From assembly GCF_023169965.1 (NCBI RefSeq), contig NZ_AP025592.1:3658001-3722000 (forward strand): a stretch of DNA of 64,000 nt, read 5' to 3'. The translations under genes were made by a program, and so were the position numbers. Positions 10,614 to 18,611 of the stretch are shown here, piece by piece. The stretch is from Anaeromyxobacter paludicola. GTDB taxonomy: Bacteria > Myxococcota > Myxococcia > Myxococcales > Anaeromyxobacteraceae. Below the pieces are notes generated by a model. That model was not told the DNA's origin and searched no databases. It was given only the letters and a program-made list of their open reading frames with translations. The first letter of the stretch is position 1, and each line of letters begins with the position of its first letter.

Positions 10614-11426
10614 TCACCGGTTCATCATCGTCCCGGCGTCCATCATGACGCCCCCGTCCGGCACGCCGCCGTCCATCATCGTGCCGCCGTCCATCGTCAC
10701 GCCGCCGTCCGCCCCCGGGCCGCCGCCCATCATGCCGCCGTCGCCCATCATCCCGCCGTCCAGGGTCCAGCCGCCGTCCATCCACCAGCCGCCGTCGGGC
10801 GGCTGCCAGGCGCCGCCGGCGTAGGTGCAGCCGGGCATCGGCTCGTCGAAGCGCATCATGCCGCCGTCCGGCAGGCTCCAGCCGCCGTCGGTGTAGCCGG
10901 CCATCCAGCCGGCGTCGGCGCCCATCATGCCGCCGCCGCTCATCATCCCGCCCGCCCGCAGCTCCATGTGGCTCGTGAACTGCTGCATGGCCTGGACGTG
11001 CCGCTCCATCTCCTGCTGGTTCGCGGCCATGTCCCCGCTGGTGCAGGCCACCGCCTGGTGATGGGCCATCTCGTCCGCCATCGCCTGGGTGCCGCACGAC
11101 AGGTCGGCGGAGGCGGGCGTGCCCGCGCCGCGCAGGTAGTCGTCCATCCGGGTGGACATGCCCGGGAGCTGGCCCATGAGCGGCTGCATCCGCTGGAGGT
11201 ACTGCTGCAGCGCCGCCTGGCACTGGGCCGGGGTGGTGGCGCTGGCGACCGCCTGCTGGTACTGGGTCACGGCCGCGGCGGCCGAGGTGGCGGTCTGATC
11301 CACCGTGGCGGCGTCGGCGAGGCTGGTGCCGCTGCCGCTCGACGACGAGGAGCAGGCGACCCACGCCGCGCCGAGCAGGCAGGCGAGGGCCAGGGCGATC
11401 GTCTTCCTTCCGTGGATCTCGGGCAT
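10614..11426 (-). CDS. Methionine/glycine/aspartate-rich putative lipoprotein
   Basis: 270 residues, not recognised as a known family. The N-terminus is a lipoprotein signal (KTIALALACLLGAAWVAC, lipobox near residue 25) followed by a serine-rich stretch. Residues about 30-160 are predicted helical and contain AHHQAVAC and a His in QFTSHMELRAGG. From about residue 165 to the end the protein is a low-complexity series of MMDGG/MMGDGG-like units rich in Met, Gly, Asp and Trp, ending in TMMNR. Clustered Met with His and Cys in an exported protein can bind copper or silver, but acidic DGG runs are also common in myxobacterial surface lipoproteins, so function stays open. It has a weak ribosome-binding site and converges with the fad operon. 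Confidence 0.7.
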   Translation of the reverse strand: MPEIHGRKTIALALACLLGAAWVACSSSSSGSGTSLADAATVDQTATSAAAAVTQYQQAVASATTPAQCQAALQQYLQRMQPLMGQLPGMSTRMDDYLRGAGTPASADLSCGTQAMADEMAHHQAVACTSGDMAANQQEMERHVQAMQQFTSHMELRAGGMMSGGGMMGADAGWMAGYTDGGWSLPDGGMMRFDEPMPGCTYAGGAWQPPDGGWWMDGGWTLDGGMMGDGGMMGGGPGADGGVTMDGGTMMDGGVPDGGVMMDAGTMMNR

Positions 11427-11497
11427 GATCGTTGGAGCCCGGACCGCGGCGCGGGGTTTCGGCGGCGGTCCGGTCCGGCGGGGCGTCCCGGGAGAGG

Positions 11498-12076
11498 CTA
11501 GCCCCGGCGTCTCCCGAGCAGCTCGGACAGCATCCGCAGCGGACCCAGCTCGGCGCGGGCCTCGCGCAGGAGGTTGTCGAGCATGGCGAGCCCGGTGCGC
11601 GCGAGGGCCACGAGCTGCTCGAGCCGCTCCAGCTTGAACTTCGCGGCGGCCCGGATGGCGGGGTCCTGGTCCACCCGCGCCGCCTTCACCTCGCGCAGCG
11701 CGCGGTCGAAGGCCGCGAGGGCCTCCTCCACCGCCTTGTGCTCGCGCTCGGCGAGCACGCGCCGGACCATCTTCCAGACGTCGGTCTCGGCCTCGTAGTG
11801 CTCCTTGCGGTCGCCGGGCACGTCCACGGGGCGCACCACCCCCCAGCGGCGCAGCTCGGCGAGGCTCATGGAGAGGAGGCCGGTGGAGATCTGGAGCCGG
11901 TCGCAGAGCTCCGGCGCCGCGAGCGGCTTCTCCGAGAGGAAGAGCACCGCCCAGATCCGTCCGAGCTGCCGGCGGAAGCCCCAGAGCTCCATGAGCGAGC
12001 CGACGGCGTCCGCCACCGCCAGCTCGGCGCGGGCGAAGGGGCGGGGGGAACCGGGGTCGGCGAGGGCGGGGCTCAT
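11498..12076 (-). CDS. GbsR/MarR-family transcriptional regulator
   Basis: 192 residues with an N-terminal winged-helix domain of the MarR superfamily, GbsR-like: LMELWGFRRQLGRIWAVLFLSEKPL followed by the recognition-helix region LQISTGLLSMSLAELRRWGVV and a wing with a DVPGDRKEHYEAE segment typical of the family. The C-terminal half is helical and probably dimerises. It starts only 8 nt after the stop of mqnP, so it looks like the last gene of the menaquinone operon. That makes it the nearest candidate regulator for the TTCAA-N6-TTGAA palindrome found at both menaquinone promoters in this window; this link is inference. Confidence 0.8.
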   Translation of the reverse strand: MSPALADPGSPRPFARAELAVADAVGSLMELWGFRRQLGRIWAVLFLSEKPLAAPELCDRLQISTGLLSMSLAELRRWGVVRPVDVPGDRKEHYEAETDVWKMVRRVLAEREHKAVEEALAAFDRALREVKAARVDQDPAIRAAAKFKLERLEQLVALARTGLAMLDNLLREARAELGPLRMLSELLGRRRG

Positions 12077-12084
12077 CGCGGCTC

Positions 12085-12951
12085 TCAGGCGCGCAGGGCG
12101 AGGTCGGCGAGGGCCGCGGCCGCGAACGCCACCGACGCGAAGGCGTTGTAGTTGAAGAAGGCGACGCCGATCCGCTCCGGCCGGAGCGCGCCGCCGGGGG
12201 CGACGTGCCGGTGCTCGGCCACGAGCACGCCGGCGAGGATGGCGGCGCCGGCGAGCCAGCCCGGGCCCCGGCCGGCGAGCGGCCCCGCCCCGGCGATGCA
12301 GAGGGCCGCGAGGAGGTGCAGGCCGCGCGCCCAGGCGAGCGCGCCCCTGACGCCGAACCGGGCCGGGATCGACTGGAGCCCCTCGCCGCGGTCGAACTCC
12401 ATGTCCTGCAGCGAGTAGAAGACGTCGAAGCCGGCGATCCAGGCTCCCACGCCGACGCCGAGCACCACCGCCGGCAGCGTGGCGCGGCCGGTGAGCGCGA
12501 TGGCGACGCCGATCGGCGCGAGCGCCTGCGCCACCCCGAGCCAGAGGTGCACCGCCCAGGTGAACCGCTTGGCGTAGGAGTAGCCGAGGAGGATCGCGAG
12601 CACCGGCAGCGCCAGCGCGCCGCAGAGCGGGGCGATGAGCGCGGCGGCGGCCACGAACAGGGCCGAGGAGCCGGCGAGGAGCGCCCAGGCGCCGGTCACG
12701 CTCACCTCGCCGGTCACGAGCTCGCGCCGGCTGGTGCGCGGGTTGCGCGCGTCGAAGCGCCGGTCGGAGATCCGGTTCATCGCCATGGCCGCGGTGCGGG
12801 CGGCGACCACGGCGAGCGCCACCAGCGCGAGGCGCACCGGGTCGAGCCGGGCGTCGCGCGCCACCAGCACCACCGCCGCCGCGGCGAAGGGCAGGGCGAA
12901 GAGCGAGTGCTCGAGCTTCACCATGCGGGAGAGGGCGGCGAGCTGGGTCAT
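12085..12951 (-). CDS. mqnP: UbiA-family prenyltransferase of the futalosine menaquinone pathway (MqnP)
   Basis: 288 residues with about eight membrane segments. It carries the two Asp-rich prenyl-diphosphate/Mg2+ motifs of the UbiA superfamily: NRISDRRFDARNPRTSRREL (about residues 55-75) and YSLQDMEFDRGEGLQSIPA (about 185-200). In the futalosine route the UbiA-like MqnP attaches the polyprenyl tail to 1,4-dihydroxy-6-naphthoate; the immediate mqn neighbours support that over ubiquinone synthesis. The ATG overlaps the stop of the upstream amidohydrolase gene (ATGA). The polyprenyl donor is probably made by the synthase encoded at 28040-29089. Confidence 0.88.
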   Translation of the reverse strand: MTQLAALSRMVKLEHSLFALPFAAAAVVLVARDARLDPVRLALVALAVVAARTAAMAMNRISDRRFDARNPRTSRRELVTGEVSVTGAWALLAGSSALFVAAAALIAPLCGALALPVLAILLGYSYAKRFTWAVHLWLGVAQALAPIGVAIALTGRATLPAVVLGVGVGAWIAGFDVFYSLQDMEFDRGEGLQSIPARFGVRGALAWARGLHLLAALCIAGAGPLAGRGPGWLAGAAILAGVLVAEHRHVAPGGALRPERIGVAFFNYNAFASVAFAAAALADLALRA

Positions 12952-14288
12952 GCGGAGGGCTCCGGGCGGTGGCGGGCGAGCCAGGTGAAGGGGAGCTCCT
13001 CGCGCCCGAAGACGTCGAGGAGCCAGCGGCAGGGGTCGAACGGCGCGTCGCCGAGCTCCTCCCGCTCGATGGGGGCGGCGAGGACGCCCGGGGCGCGGCC
13101 CGGCTCGAGCCGGCCGACCGCGGGGGCGCCGACGGCGGCGCCGTTCCAGGCGAGCTGCAGGAGCGCGAGCGGCGACACCTCCGGCCAGGCGCGCGAGAGG
13201 GTGGCGAGCTCGGCGAGCGGCGAGAGCGACGGGGCGCTCGCGAGCGAGTCGGTGCCGACGGCGAGCGGGACGCCGGCCTCGAGGAGCTTCGGGAGGTCGG
13301 CCAGCCGGCCGCCGATGTGGAGGTTGGAGCGGGGACAGAGCACCGCGGTCGCGCCGGAGCGGGCGAGGAGGGCGCGGTCCTCGTCGTCGAGGTCCACCAC
13401 GTGCACCACCAGCGTCCCGGGGCGGAGGTGGCGCGCCACCACCTCGACCGGGCTGCGGCCGAGCCGGGGCAGGTCGGTGACGCCGAGCGAGCGGTGCAGG
13501 CCCGCGAACGGGCCGGTGGCTTCGCTGCAGAAGCGCCGCTCCGCCGGGTCCTCGGCGAGGTGGAGCGAGGCGGGGCCGGCGGCGAGCAGCTCCACCAGCC
13601 TCGGCAGGTGCGTGGAGTAGACCGCGTGCGGGGTGAGGACGCGGCGCAGCCCGGGGCCGAGCGGCGGGGCGCGCTCGGCGAGGAGCCGGGCCTGGGCCAG
13701 CGCCCGCTCGATGCGCGGGCCGGTGAAGCCGAAGACCTCCTGGTAGACGGTCCCGGCGACGCCGGCCCGCGAGAGCCAGGGGATCGAGCCGAGGCCGTTC
13801 GAGACGTCGCCCACCGCGGCCACGCCGAAGCGCGTCAGCGCCGCGACGCCGTCCTCGACGGCGATGTCCGACTCCGGCTCGGCGGCGCGCGCGGCCACGA
13901 GGAGCTGGATCCAGGAGGGGAGCCCGTCGCCCCCCGGCACGCGGCCGTGCAGGTGCGAGAGCTCGAGGTGGGTGTGGGCGTTCACGAGCGCGGGGAGGAG
14001 CACCGCGTCGAGCCGCTCGCCCGGGCCGAAGCGGGCCTCCACCTCGGCGGCGGGGCCGACCGCGAGCAAGAGATCGCCGTCGAGGGCGACGGCGCCGTCC
14101 GCGATCAGCGCGGGAGTCGTGGCCGCGCCTCCCCCGCCCTCCCCGCCCGAGCGGGGAGGGGGCTCAGCGAGGCGCCCGCCGGAAAGGTGCGCAGCGGCGC
14201 CCTCTCCCTCTCCCGCGCAGCGGGGGAGGGCCGGGGAGGGGGCTCGCCCCGTCAGCACCCACGGCGCGCGGACGACGCGGACGGTCAC
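12948..14288 (-). CDS. mqnX: Aminodeoxyfutalosine deaminase, amidohydrolase family (MqnX), with palindromic-element insertion
   Basis: 446 residues. The metal site of the amidohydrolase fold is visible: HxH in VNAHTHLELSHLHG, a His in SLHLAEDPAERRF and the Asp in AVGTDSLASAPSL. In the futalosine pathway this enzyme deaminates aminodeoxyfutalosine to futalosine. The GTG start at 14288 overlaps the upstream stop (GTGA). Residues about 15-59 are anomalous: a Gly/Pro/Ala/Arg-rich peptide encoded by a C/G-rich bipartite palindromic element (14128-14248) inserted in frame between the first beta strand (VLTG) and ALIADGAVALDGD. Without it the N-terminus reads like a standard amidohydrolase beta-sandwich. 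The metal-binding core is untouched, so the enzyme is probably active. Confidence 0.87.
   Translation of the reverse strand: MTVRVVRAPWVLTGRAPSPALPRCAGEGEGAAAHLSGGRLAEPPPRSGGEGGGGAATTPALIADGAVALDGDLLLAVGPAAEVEARFGPGERLDAVLLPALVNAHTHLELSHLHGRVPGGDGLPSWIQLLVAARAAEPESDIAVEDGVAALTRFGVAAVGDVSNGLGSIPWLSRAGVAGTVYQEVFGFTGPRIERALAQARLLAERAPPLGPGLRRVLTPHAVYSTHLPRLVELLAAGPASLHLAEDPAERRFCSEATGPFAGLHRSLGVTDLPRLGRSPVEVVARHLRPGTLVVHVVDLDDEDRALLARSGATAVLCPRSNLHIGGRLADLPKLLEAGVPLAVGTDSLASAPSLSPLAELATLSRAWPEVSPLALLQLAWNGAAVGAPAVGRLEPGRAPGVLAAPIEREELGDAPFDPCRWLLDVFGREELPFTWLARHRPEPSA
14128..14248. repeat. Bipartite C/G-rich palindromic element inside mqnX
   Basis: Two palindromes about 40 nt apart: one centred near 14150 (CTCCCCGCCCGAGCGGGGAG core) and one near 14218 (CCCTCTCCCGCGCAGCGGGG core), followed by a GGGGAGGGGG tail. 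The same arrangement occurs at 44991-45108. It is translated in frame as part of MqnX. Confidence 0.8.
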
Positions 14289-16159
14289 CCGGCGGCCCCG
14301 ACCAGCTGGTAGCGCATGTTCCGCCGCGCGGGCCGGAAGCCGGCGTCGCGGATGTGCCGCTCCACCTCCTCCGAGTCCATCTTGAACGTGGTGCCGGCGG
14401 CCGAGACCACGTTCTCCTCGATCATCACCTGGCCGAAGTCGTTGGCGCCCATGTGCAGCGCCGCCTGCGCCACCCCGCCGCCCATGGTGACCCACGAGCA
14501 CTGGAGGTTCGGCACGTTGTCGAGCACGAGCCGCGCGATGGCGTTCTCGCGCAGGTAGGCGTGGGCGCTGTTGTCGCCGGGCGTGAGCCGGGTGTTCTCG
14601 GGCTGGAAGGTCCAGCAGGCGAAGGCGGTGAAGCCCCGGGTCTCGTCCTGCAGCTCGCGCAGGCGGAGCAGGTGGTTGGTGCGGTGGCGGGCGTCCTCGC
14701 CCACGCCGAACATGAGGGTGGCGGTGCTGCGCAGCCCCTTCTGGTGGGCCACCTTCATCACCGTGAGCCACTCGTCGGTGGAGCACTTGAGCGGGGCGAT
14801 GCGCCGGCGCACCTCGTCGTCGAGCACCTCGGCGCCGCCGCCGGGGATCGAGTCGAGCCCGGCCGCCACCAGCCGGTCGATGGTCTCCTCGAGCGAGATC
14901 TGGCTGGTGCGGGCGATGTGCCAGAGCTCCTCGGGCGAGAGCGCGTGCAGGTTGATCGAGGGGTAGTGGGCCTTGGCCCAGCGGAACAGGTCCTCGTACC
15001 ACTCGATGGCGAGGTCGGGGTGGAGCCCGCCCTGCAGCAGGATCTCGATCCCGCCCACGGCGATGGTCCCCTCGATCTTCTCGGCCAGCTCCTCGCGCGA
15101 GAGCACGTAGGACTGCGCGTGGCCGCGCGGCCGGTAGAAGGCGCAGAAGTGGCAGGCGGTGGTGCAGACGTTGGTGTAGTTGACGTTGCGCGAGACGATG
15201 TAGGTGACGAGCCCCTCGGGGTGGAGGGCGCGCCGGCGGGCGTCGGCGGCGAGCCCGAGCTCGAGCAGCGGCGCCTTCTCGTCCACCAGCTCCGCCTCGT
15301 CGGCGTCGAGCCGCTCGCCGTCGGCCCCCTTCTGCAGGGCGGTGTCGAGCGAGACCACGCGCCGCGTCCGCCGCGCCTTCACCTGGTCGTCGGCGAAGCG
15401 GAGCGTGTGCTCCGGCAGGAACCCGAGCTTCGCGGCGCGCGCGAGGAAGGCCTCCATGCCCGAGATCTCGTACGGGCCGAGCCCGTAGCGCAGCTTCTGG
15501 GTGAGGTAGCGCCGGTACTTCTCCGGGTCGCCGCCGCGCTCCTTCGCGAACTGCCGGGCGAGCTCGGTGCGGACGCCGAGGCCGTGGTGCGCCGCGCGCG
15601 CCAGCTCGGCGACGTCCTCGGGCGCGAGCACGCCCGGCCGCGCCGCCCAGACCGCGAAGACCATGGGGAGCCCGGAGATCCGGTTCCACTCGCGCGCCAG
15701 GTCGAGCACGTGCGGCTTGTGGACGTCGAAGGCCCGGTCGCCGATGACGAGCGCGCCCTTGGTGCCCTTCGCGGCGGCGATCCCCTCCACCGCCGGCGAT
15801 GGGGTGAACTTCGGGCTCCGCCCCAGCTCGGCCAGCACCACCTTCGAGAGGACGACCGAGGTGCGGCTGGCGGTGTCGAGGAAGACCTCGTCCCAGACCA
15901 CCGGCGACTGGTCTCCGGCGAGGAGCACCGTCTGCACCGGCCCGTCGGCGCCGATGCCGATCCCGGGCACCACCTCGTAGTCCTTGCCGGCGAGGGCGCC
16001 CACCGGCAGCAGGGCGAGGTCCACCTCGCCGCGCTCGAGCATGGCGGCGCCGGCGGAGGGCTCGCAGAGCGTGAGGTCGATGCGCTCCGACCCCTCGAGC
16101 CCCACGGTGAGCGGGCGGGCGTTGAGGAAGGAGACGGCGGCGGCGCGGATCTTCGGCAT
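14285..16159 (-). CDS. mqnA/mqnC: Fused chorismate dehydratase (MqnA) and cyclic dehypoxanthinylfutalosine synthase (MqnC)
   Basis: 624 residues, about the sum of two menaquinone enzymes. Residues 1 to about 265 match MqnA, a periplasmic-binding-protein-like chorismate dehydratase (start PKIRAAAVSFLNARPLTVGL, then CEPSAGAAMLERGEVDLALLPVG), which makes 3-[(1-carboxyvinyl)oxy]benzoate. Residues about 270-624 are a complete radical-SAM MqnC with the cluster motif CTTACHFC (Cys332, 336, 339), GGLHPDLAIEWYEDL and a C-terminal ENVVSAAGTTFKM segment. MqnC cyclises dehypoxanthinylfutalosine, three steps after MqnA, so the fused activities are not consecutive. There is no frameshift or stop at the junction. 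It lies 6 nt after the mqnE stop and overlaps mqnX. Confidence 0.9.
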   Translation of the reverse strand: MPKIRAAAVSFLNARPLTVGLEGSERIDLTLCEPSAGAAMLERGEVDLALLPVGALAGKDYEVVPGIGIGADGPVQTVLLAGDQSPVVWDEVFLDTASRTSVVLSKVVLAELGRSPKFTPSPAVEGIAAAKGTKGALVIGDRAFDVHKPHVLDLAREWNRISGLPMVFAVWAARPGVLAPEDVAELARAAHHGLGVRTELARQFAKERGGDPEKYRRYLTQKLRYGLGPYEISGMEAFLARAAKLGFLPEHTLRFADDQVKARRTRRVVSLDTALQKGADGERLDADEAELVDEKAPLLELGLAADARRRALHPEGLVTYIVSRNVNYTNVCTTACHFCAFYRPRGHAQSYVLSREELAEKIEGTIAVGGIEILLQGGLHPDLAIEWYEDLFRWAKAHYPSINLHALSPEELWHIARTSQISLEETIDRLVAAGLDSIPGGGAEVLDDEVRRRIAPLKCSTDEWLTVMKVAHQKGLRSTATLMFGVGEDARHRTNHLLRLRELQDETRGFTAFACWTFQPENTRLTPGDNSAHAYLRENAIARLVLDNVPNLQCSWVTMGGGVAQAALHMGANDFGQVMIEENVVSAAGTTFKMDSEEVERHIRDAGFRPARRNMRYQLVGAAG

Positions 16160-16165
16160 GGCGCT

Positions 16166-17290
16166 CTAAGCCTCGTGGACCTTGAGGACGTGGTACAGGC
16201 TGTCGCGCTCGGCGGGGACGCGGCCGGCGAGCCGGATGAGCCGGTGGAACGACGACTCGGTCTGGCCCTGCGGCACGTGCGAGCCGGCCATGTGGTAGAT
16301 GCGCTCCTCGAGCACGGTGCCGTCCACGTCGTCCACGCCGAAGGAGAGCGCGGTCTGGGCCATCCGCTCGCCGAGCGAGACCCAGTACGCCTTCACGTGG
16401 TCGAAGTTGTCGAGGAACAGGCGCGAGACCGCGTAGGTGCGCAGGCCGTCGTAGCCGGTCGGCTTGGGGAACGCCTTGCCGATCATGTTGTGCTCGGGGT
16501 GGAAGGCGAGCGGGATGAAGACCTGGAACCCGCCGGTCTCGTCCTGCAGCGCCCGGAGCCGCGCCATGTGATCCACCCGCTCGGCCAGCGTCTCGATGGT
16601 GCCGTAGAGCATGGTGGCGTTGGTCTTGATGCCGAGCCGGTGGGCGGTGCGGTGCACCTCGAGCCACTCCTCGGCGGTGGCCTTGTCGTCGCAGATCTTC
16701 CGGCGCACCCGCTTGGCGAAGATCTCGGCGCCGCCGCCCGGCATGGTGTCGAGCCCGGCGGCCTTCAGCTCGGTCAGCACCTGCGCGTAGCTCTTGCCGA
16801 ACTTCTGCGCGAAGAAGTGGATCTCGACCGCGGTGTACGCCTTGAGCGCGATCTCCGGCCAGGCGGCGCGGATCCGGCGCAGGAGCTCCGTGTAGTACTC
16901 CCACGGCAGCGTGGGGTGGAGCCCGCAGACGATGTGCACCTCGGTGACGCCGAGCGGCTTGCGCGAGAGCACCTTCTCCACCGCCTCGTCGAGCTGGAAG
17001 GTGTAGCCCTCCGAGGCCTCCTGGTCGTCGAGCCGGGCGAACGAGCAGAACTTGCAGCTCGCCACGCAGACGTTGGTCGGGTTGAGGTGGACGTTGCGGT
17101 TGTAGAAGGCCAGGTTCCCGTGCCGCTCCTCGCGCACGTGGTTCGCGAGCGCCCCCACGGCGGCGAGGTCCTTCACCTCGAAGAGGCGCACCGCGTCCTC
17201 CTCGGTGAGCCGCTCCTTCGAGAGCACCTTGTCGCGGATGGGGCCGAGGCCGGCCCGCTCCAGCGCGCGGTGGGCGAGGTTCGAGAGCAT
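16166..17290 (-). CDS. mqnE: Aminofutalosine synthase (MqnE), radical SAM
   Basis: 374 residues. Radical-SAM cluster motif CVASCKFC (Cys75, 79, 82) follows NVHLNPTN; further family landmarks are VHIVCGLHPTLPWEYY, DTMPGGGAEIFAKRVRRKIC and HNMIGKAFPKPTGYD. MqnE joins the MqnA product with the adenosyl group of SAM to give aminodeoxyfutalosine. The start MLSNLAHRAL at 17290 is chosen because it lies 2 nt after the UbiX-type stop and matches the usual N-terminus; the open frame continues upstream only as shadow. Middle gene of the menaquinone operon. Confidence 0.92.
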   Translation of the reverse strand: MLSNLAHRALERAGLGPIRDKVLSKERLTEEDAVRLFEVKDLAAVGALANHVREERHGNLAFYNRNVHLNPTNVCVASCKFCSFARLDDQEASEGYTFQLDEAVEKVLSRKPLGVTEVHIVCGLHPTLPWEYYTELLRRIRAAWPEIALKAYTAVEIHFFAQKFGKSYAQVLTELKAAGLDTMPGGGAEIFAKRVRRKICDDKATAEEWLEVHRTAHRLGIKTNATMLYGTIETLAERVDHMARLRALQDETGGFQVFIPLAFHPEHNMIGKAFPKPTGYDGLRTYAVSRLFLDNFDHVKAYWVSLGERMAQTALSFGVDDVDGTVLEERIYHMAGSHVPQGQTESSFHRLIRLAGRVPAERDSLYHVLKVHEA

Positions 17291-17292
17291 CT

Positions 17293-17883
17293 TCAGGCGT
17301 CCTCCGGTTCCACGTTCCTGCGCGGCGTGAGCCCCTCCCAGCGGCGCATCAGCGCGTTGGGCAGGCCGAGCCGGTCGAGGAGCCGGGACACCACCGTGTC
17401 CACGAGCTCCCCCGTGTCCCTGGGCTGCGAGTAGAAGCTGGGCGAGGCCGGCATCACCACCGCCCCGGCCTCGATGGCCGCGGTGATGGCGCGGGCGTGC
17501 ACGAGCGAGAGCGGCGTCTCGCGCAGGCAGAGCACGAGGCGGCGCTTCTCCTTGAGCATCACGTCGGCGGCGCGGCCGACGAGGTCCACCGAGAGCCCGT
17601 AGGCGATGCGCGAGAGCTGCCCCGCCGAGCACGGCACCACGCACATGGCGTCGTAGGGCGCGCTGCCCGAGGCGAACGGGGCGGTGAAGTCGTGGTTCTT
17701 CCAGATCGGGAAGGGGTAGCGCGGCTCGGCGCCGATCTCCTGCATCCAGACCTGCTTGCCGGTGGCGGTGAAGACGAGGTCGGCCTCCACGCCGTGCGCC
17801 GCGCCCTCGCTCGACAGGAAGTCGAGGAGCCGCTTCGCGTATGGCGCGCCGGACGCGCCGGAGACGCCGACCACGAGCTTCAC
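17293..17883 (-). CDS. mqnL: UbiX-type flavin prenyltransferase (MqnL)
   Basis: 196 residues, normal for UbiX. The N-terminal VVGVSGASGAPYAKRLLDFL is the FMN/phosphate-binding GASG motif, and the mid-region CVVPCSAGQLSRIAYGLSVDLVGRAADVMLKE and LCLRETPLSLVHARAI are characteristic. UbiX makes prenylated FMN, the cofactor of UbiD decarboxylases; the paired UbiD gene is two genes upstream. In futalosine organisms this pair (MqnL/MqnM) removes the carboxylate of prenylated dihydroxynaphthoate. GTG start, overlapping the menG stop (GTGA). Confidence 0.9.
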   Translation of the reverse strand: MKLVVGVSGASGAPYAKRLLDFLSSEGAAHGVEADLVFTATGKQVWMQEIGAEPRYPFPIWKNHDFTAPFASGSAPYDAMCVVPCSAGQLSRIAYGLSVDLVGRAADVMLKEKRRLVLCLRETPLSLVHARAITAAIEAGAVVMPASPSFYSQPRDTGELVDTVVSRLLDRLGLPNALMRRWEGLTPRRNVEPEDA

Positions 17884-18611
17884 GCGCGGACCCCGGTGAC
17901 GAGCCCGCAGACGCCGGGGAAGAGGGTGACGCCCTGCACGTCGCGGAAGCCCGCCTCCCGGCAGAGCCGCTCGAACTCCTCGCGGGGCACGAAGCGCTCC
18001 ATCGACTCGACGAGGTAGCGGTAGGCGCCCGGGTCCTTCGAGATGGCGCGCCCCACCACCGGCAGGAGCGCCCGGTTGTAGACGTTGTGGACCAGGCGGG
18101 AGCCGGCCGACTGGGGCCGGAAGAACTCGAGCACGCCGAGCCGGGCGCCGGGGCGCAGCACGCGCGCCATCTCGGAGAGCCCCGTCGGCAGGTCCTCGAG
18201 GTTGCGGACGCCGAAGGCGACCGTGAGCGCGTCGAAGCTTTGCGCCTTGAAGGGGAGGGCGAGGGCGTCGGCCTGCGCGGCCGGGAGCCCGGTCTTCCGC
18301 GCGCCGCGCGAGAGCATGGGGAGCGAGAAGTCGGCGCCGGTGACGCGCGCGAGGGGGGCCTGCCGCCGCGCCTCGGCCGCGACGTCCATGGTGCCGGCGC
18401 AGAGGTCGAGGAGGTGGTCGCCCTCGCGAAGCGCGAGCGTGCGGATGAGCCGCCTGCGCCAGGCGACGTCCACCCGCAGGGCCAGCACGCGGTTGAGGAG
18501 GTCGTAGGTGGGGGCGATCCGGTCGAACATGGCCCGCACCGCCGGGGCGCGGTGGGCCTCGCCGGGCAGGGGCGGGGCGACCTCGCTCGCCGCGCGCTTG
18601 GCGTCGCTCAC
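17880..18611 (-). CDS. menG: Demethylmenaquinone methyltransferase (MenG/UbiE family)
   Basis: 243 residues. SAM-binding class I methyltransferase with MFDRIAPTYDLLNRVLALRVDVAWRR, DLCAGTMDVA as motif I, and VAFGVRNLEDLPTGLSEMARVLRPG, all typical of UbiE/MenG. It performs the last step, methylation of demethylmenaquinone. It starts with GTG overlapping the UbiD-type stop (GTGA), so translation of the two is probably coupled. The operon context supports menaquinone rather than ubiquinone as product. Confidence 0.92.
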   Translation of the reverse strand: MSDAKRAASEVAPPLPGEAHRAPAVRAMFDRIAPTYDLLNRVLALRVDVAWRRRLIRTLALREGDHLLDLCAGTMDVAAEARRQAPLARVTGADFSLPMLSRGARKTGLPAAQADALALPFKAQSFDALTVAFGVRNLEDLPTGLSEMARVLRPGARLGVLEFFRPQSAGSRLVHNVYNRALLPVVGRAISKDPGAYRYLVESMERFVPREEFERLCREAGFRDVQGVTLFPGVCGLVTGVRA

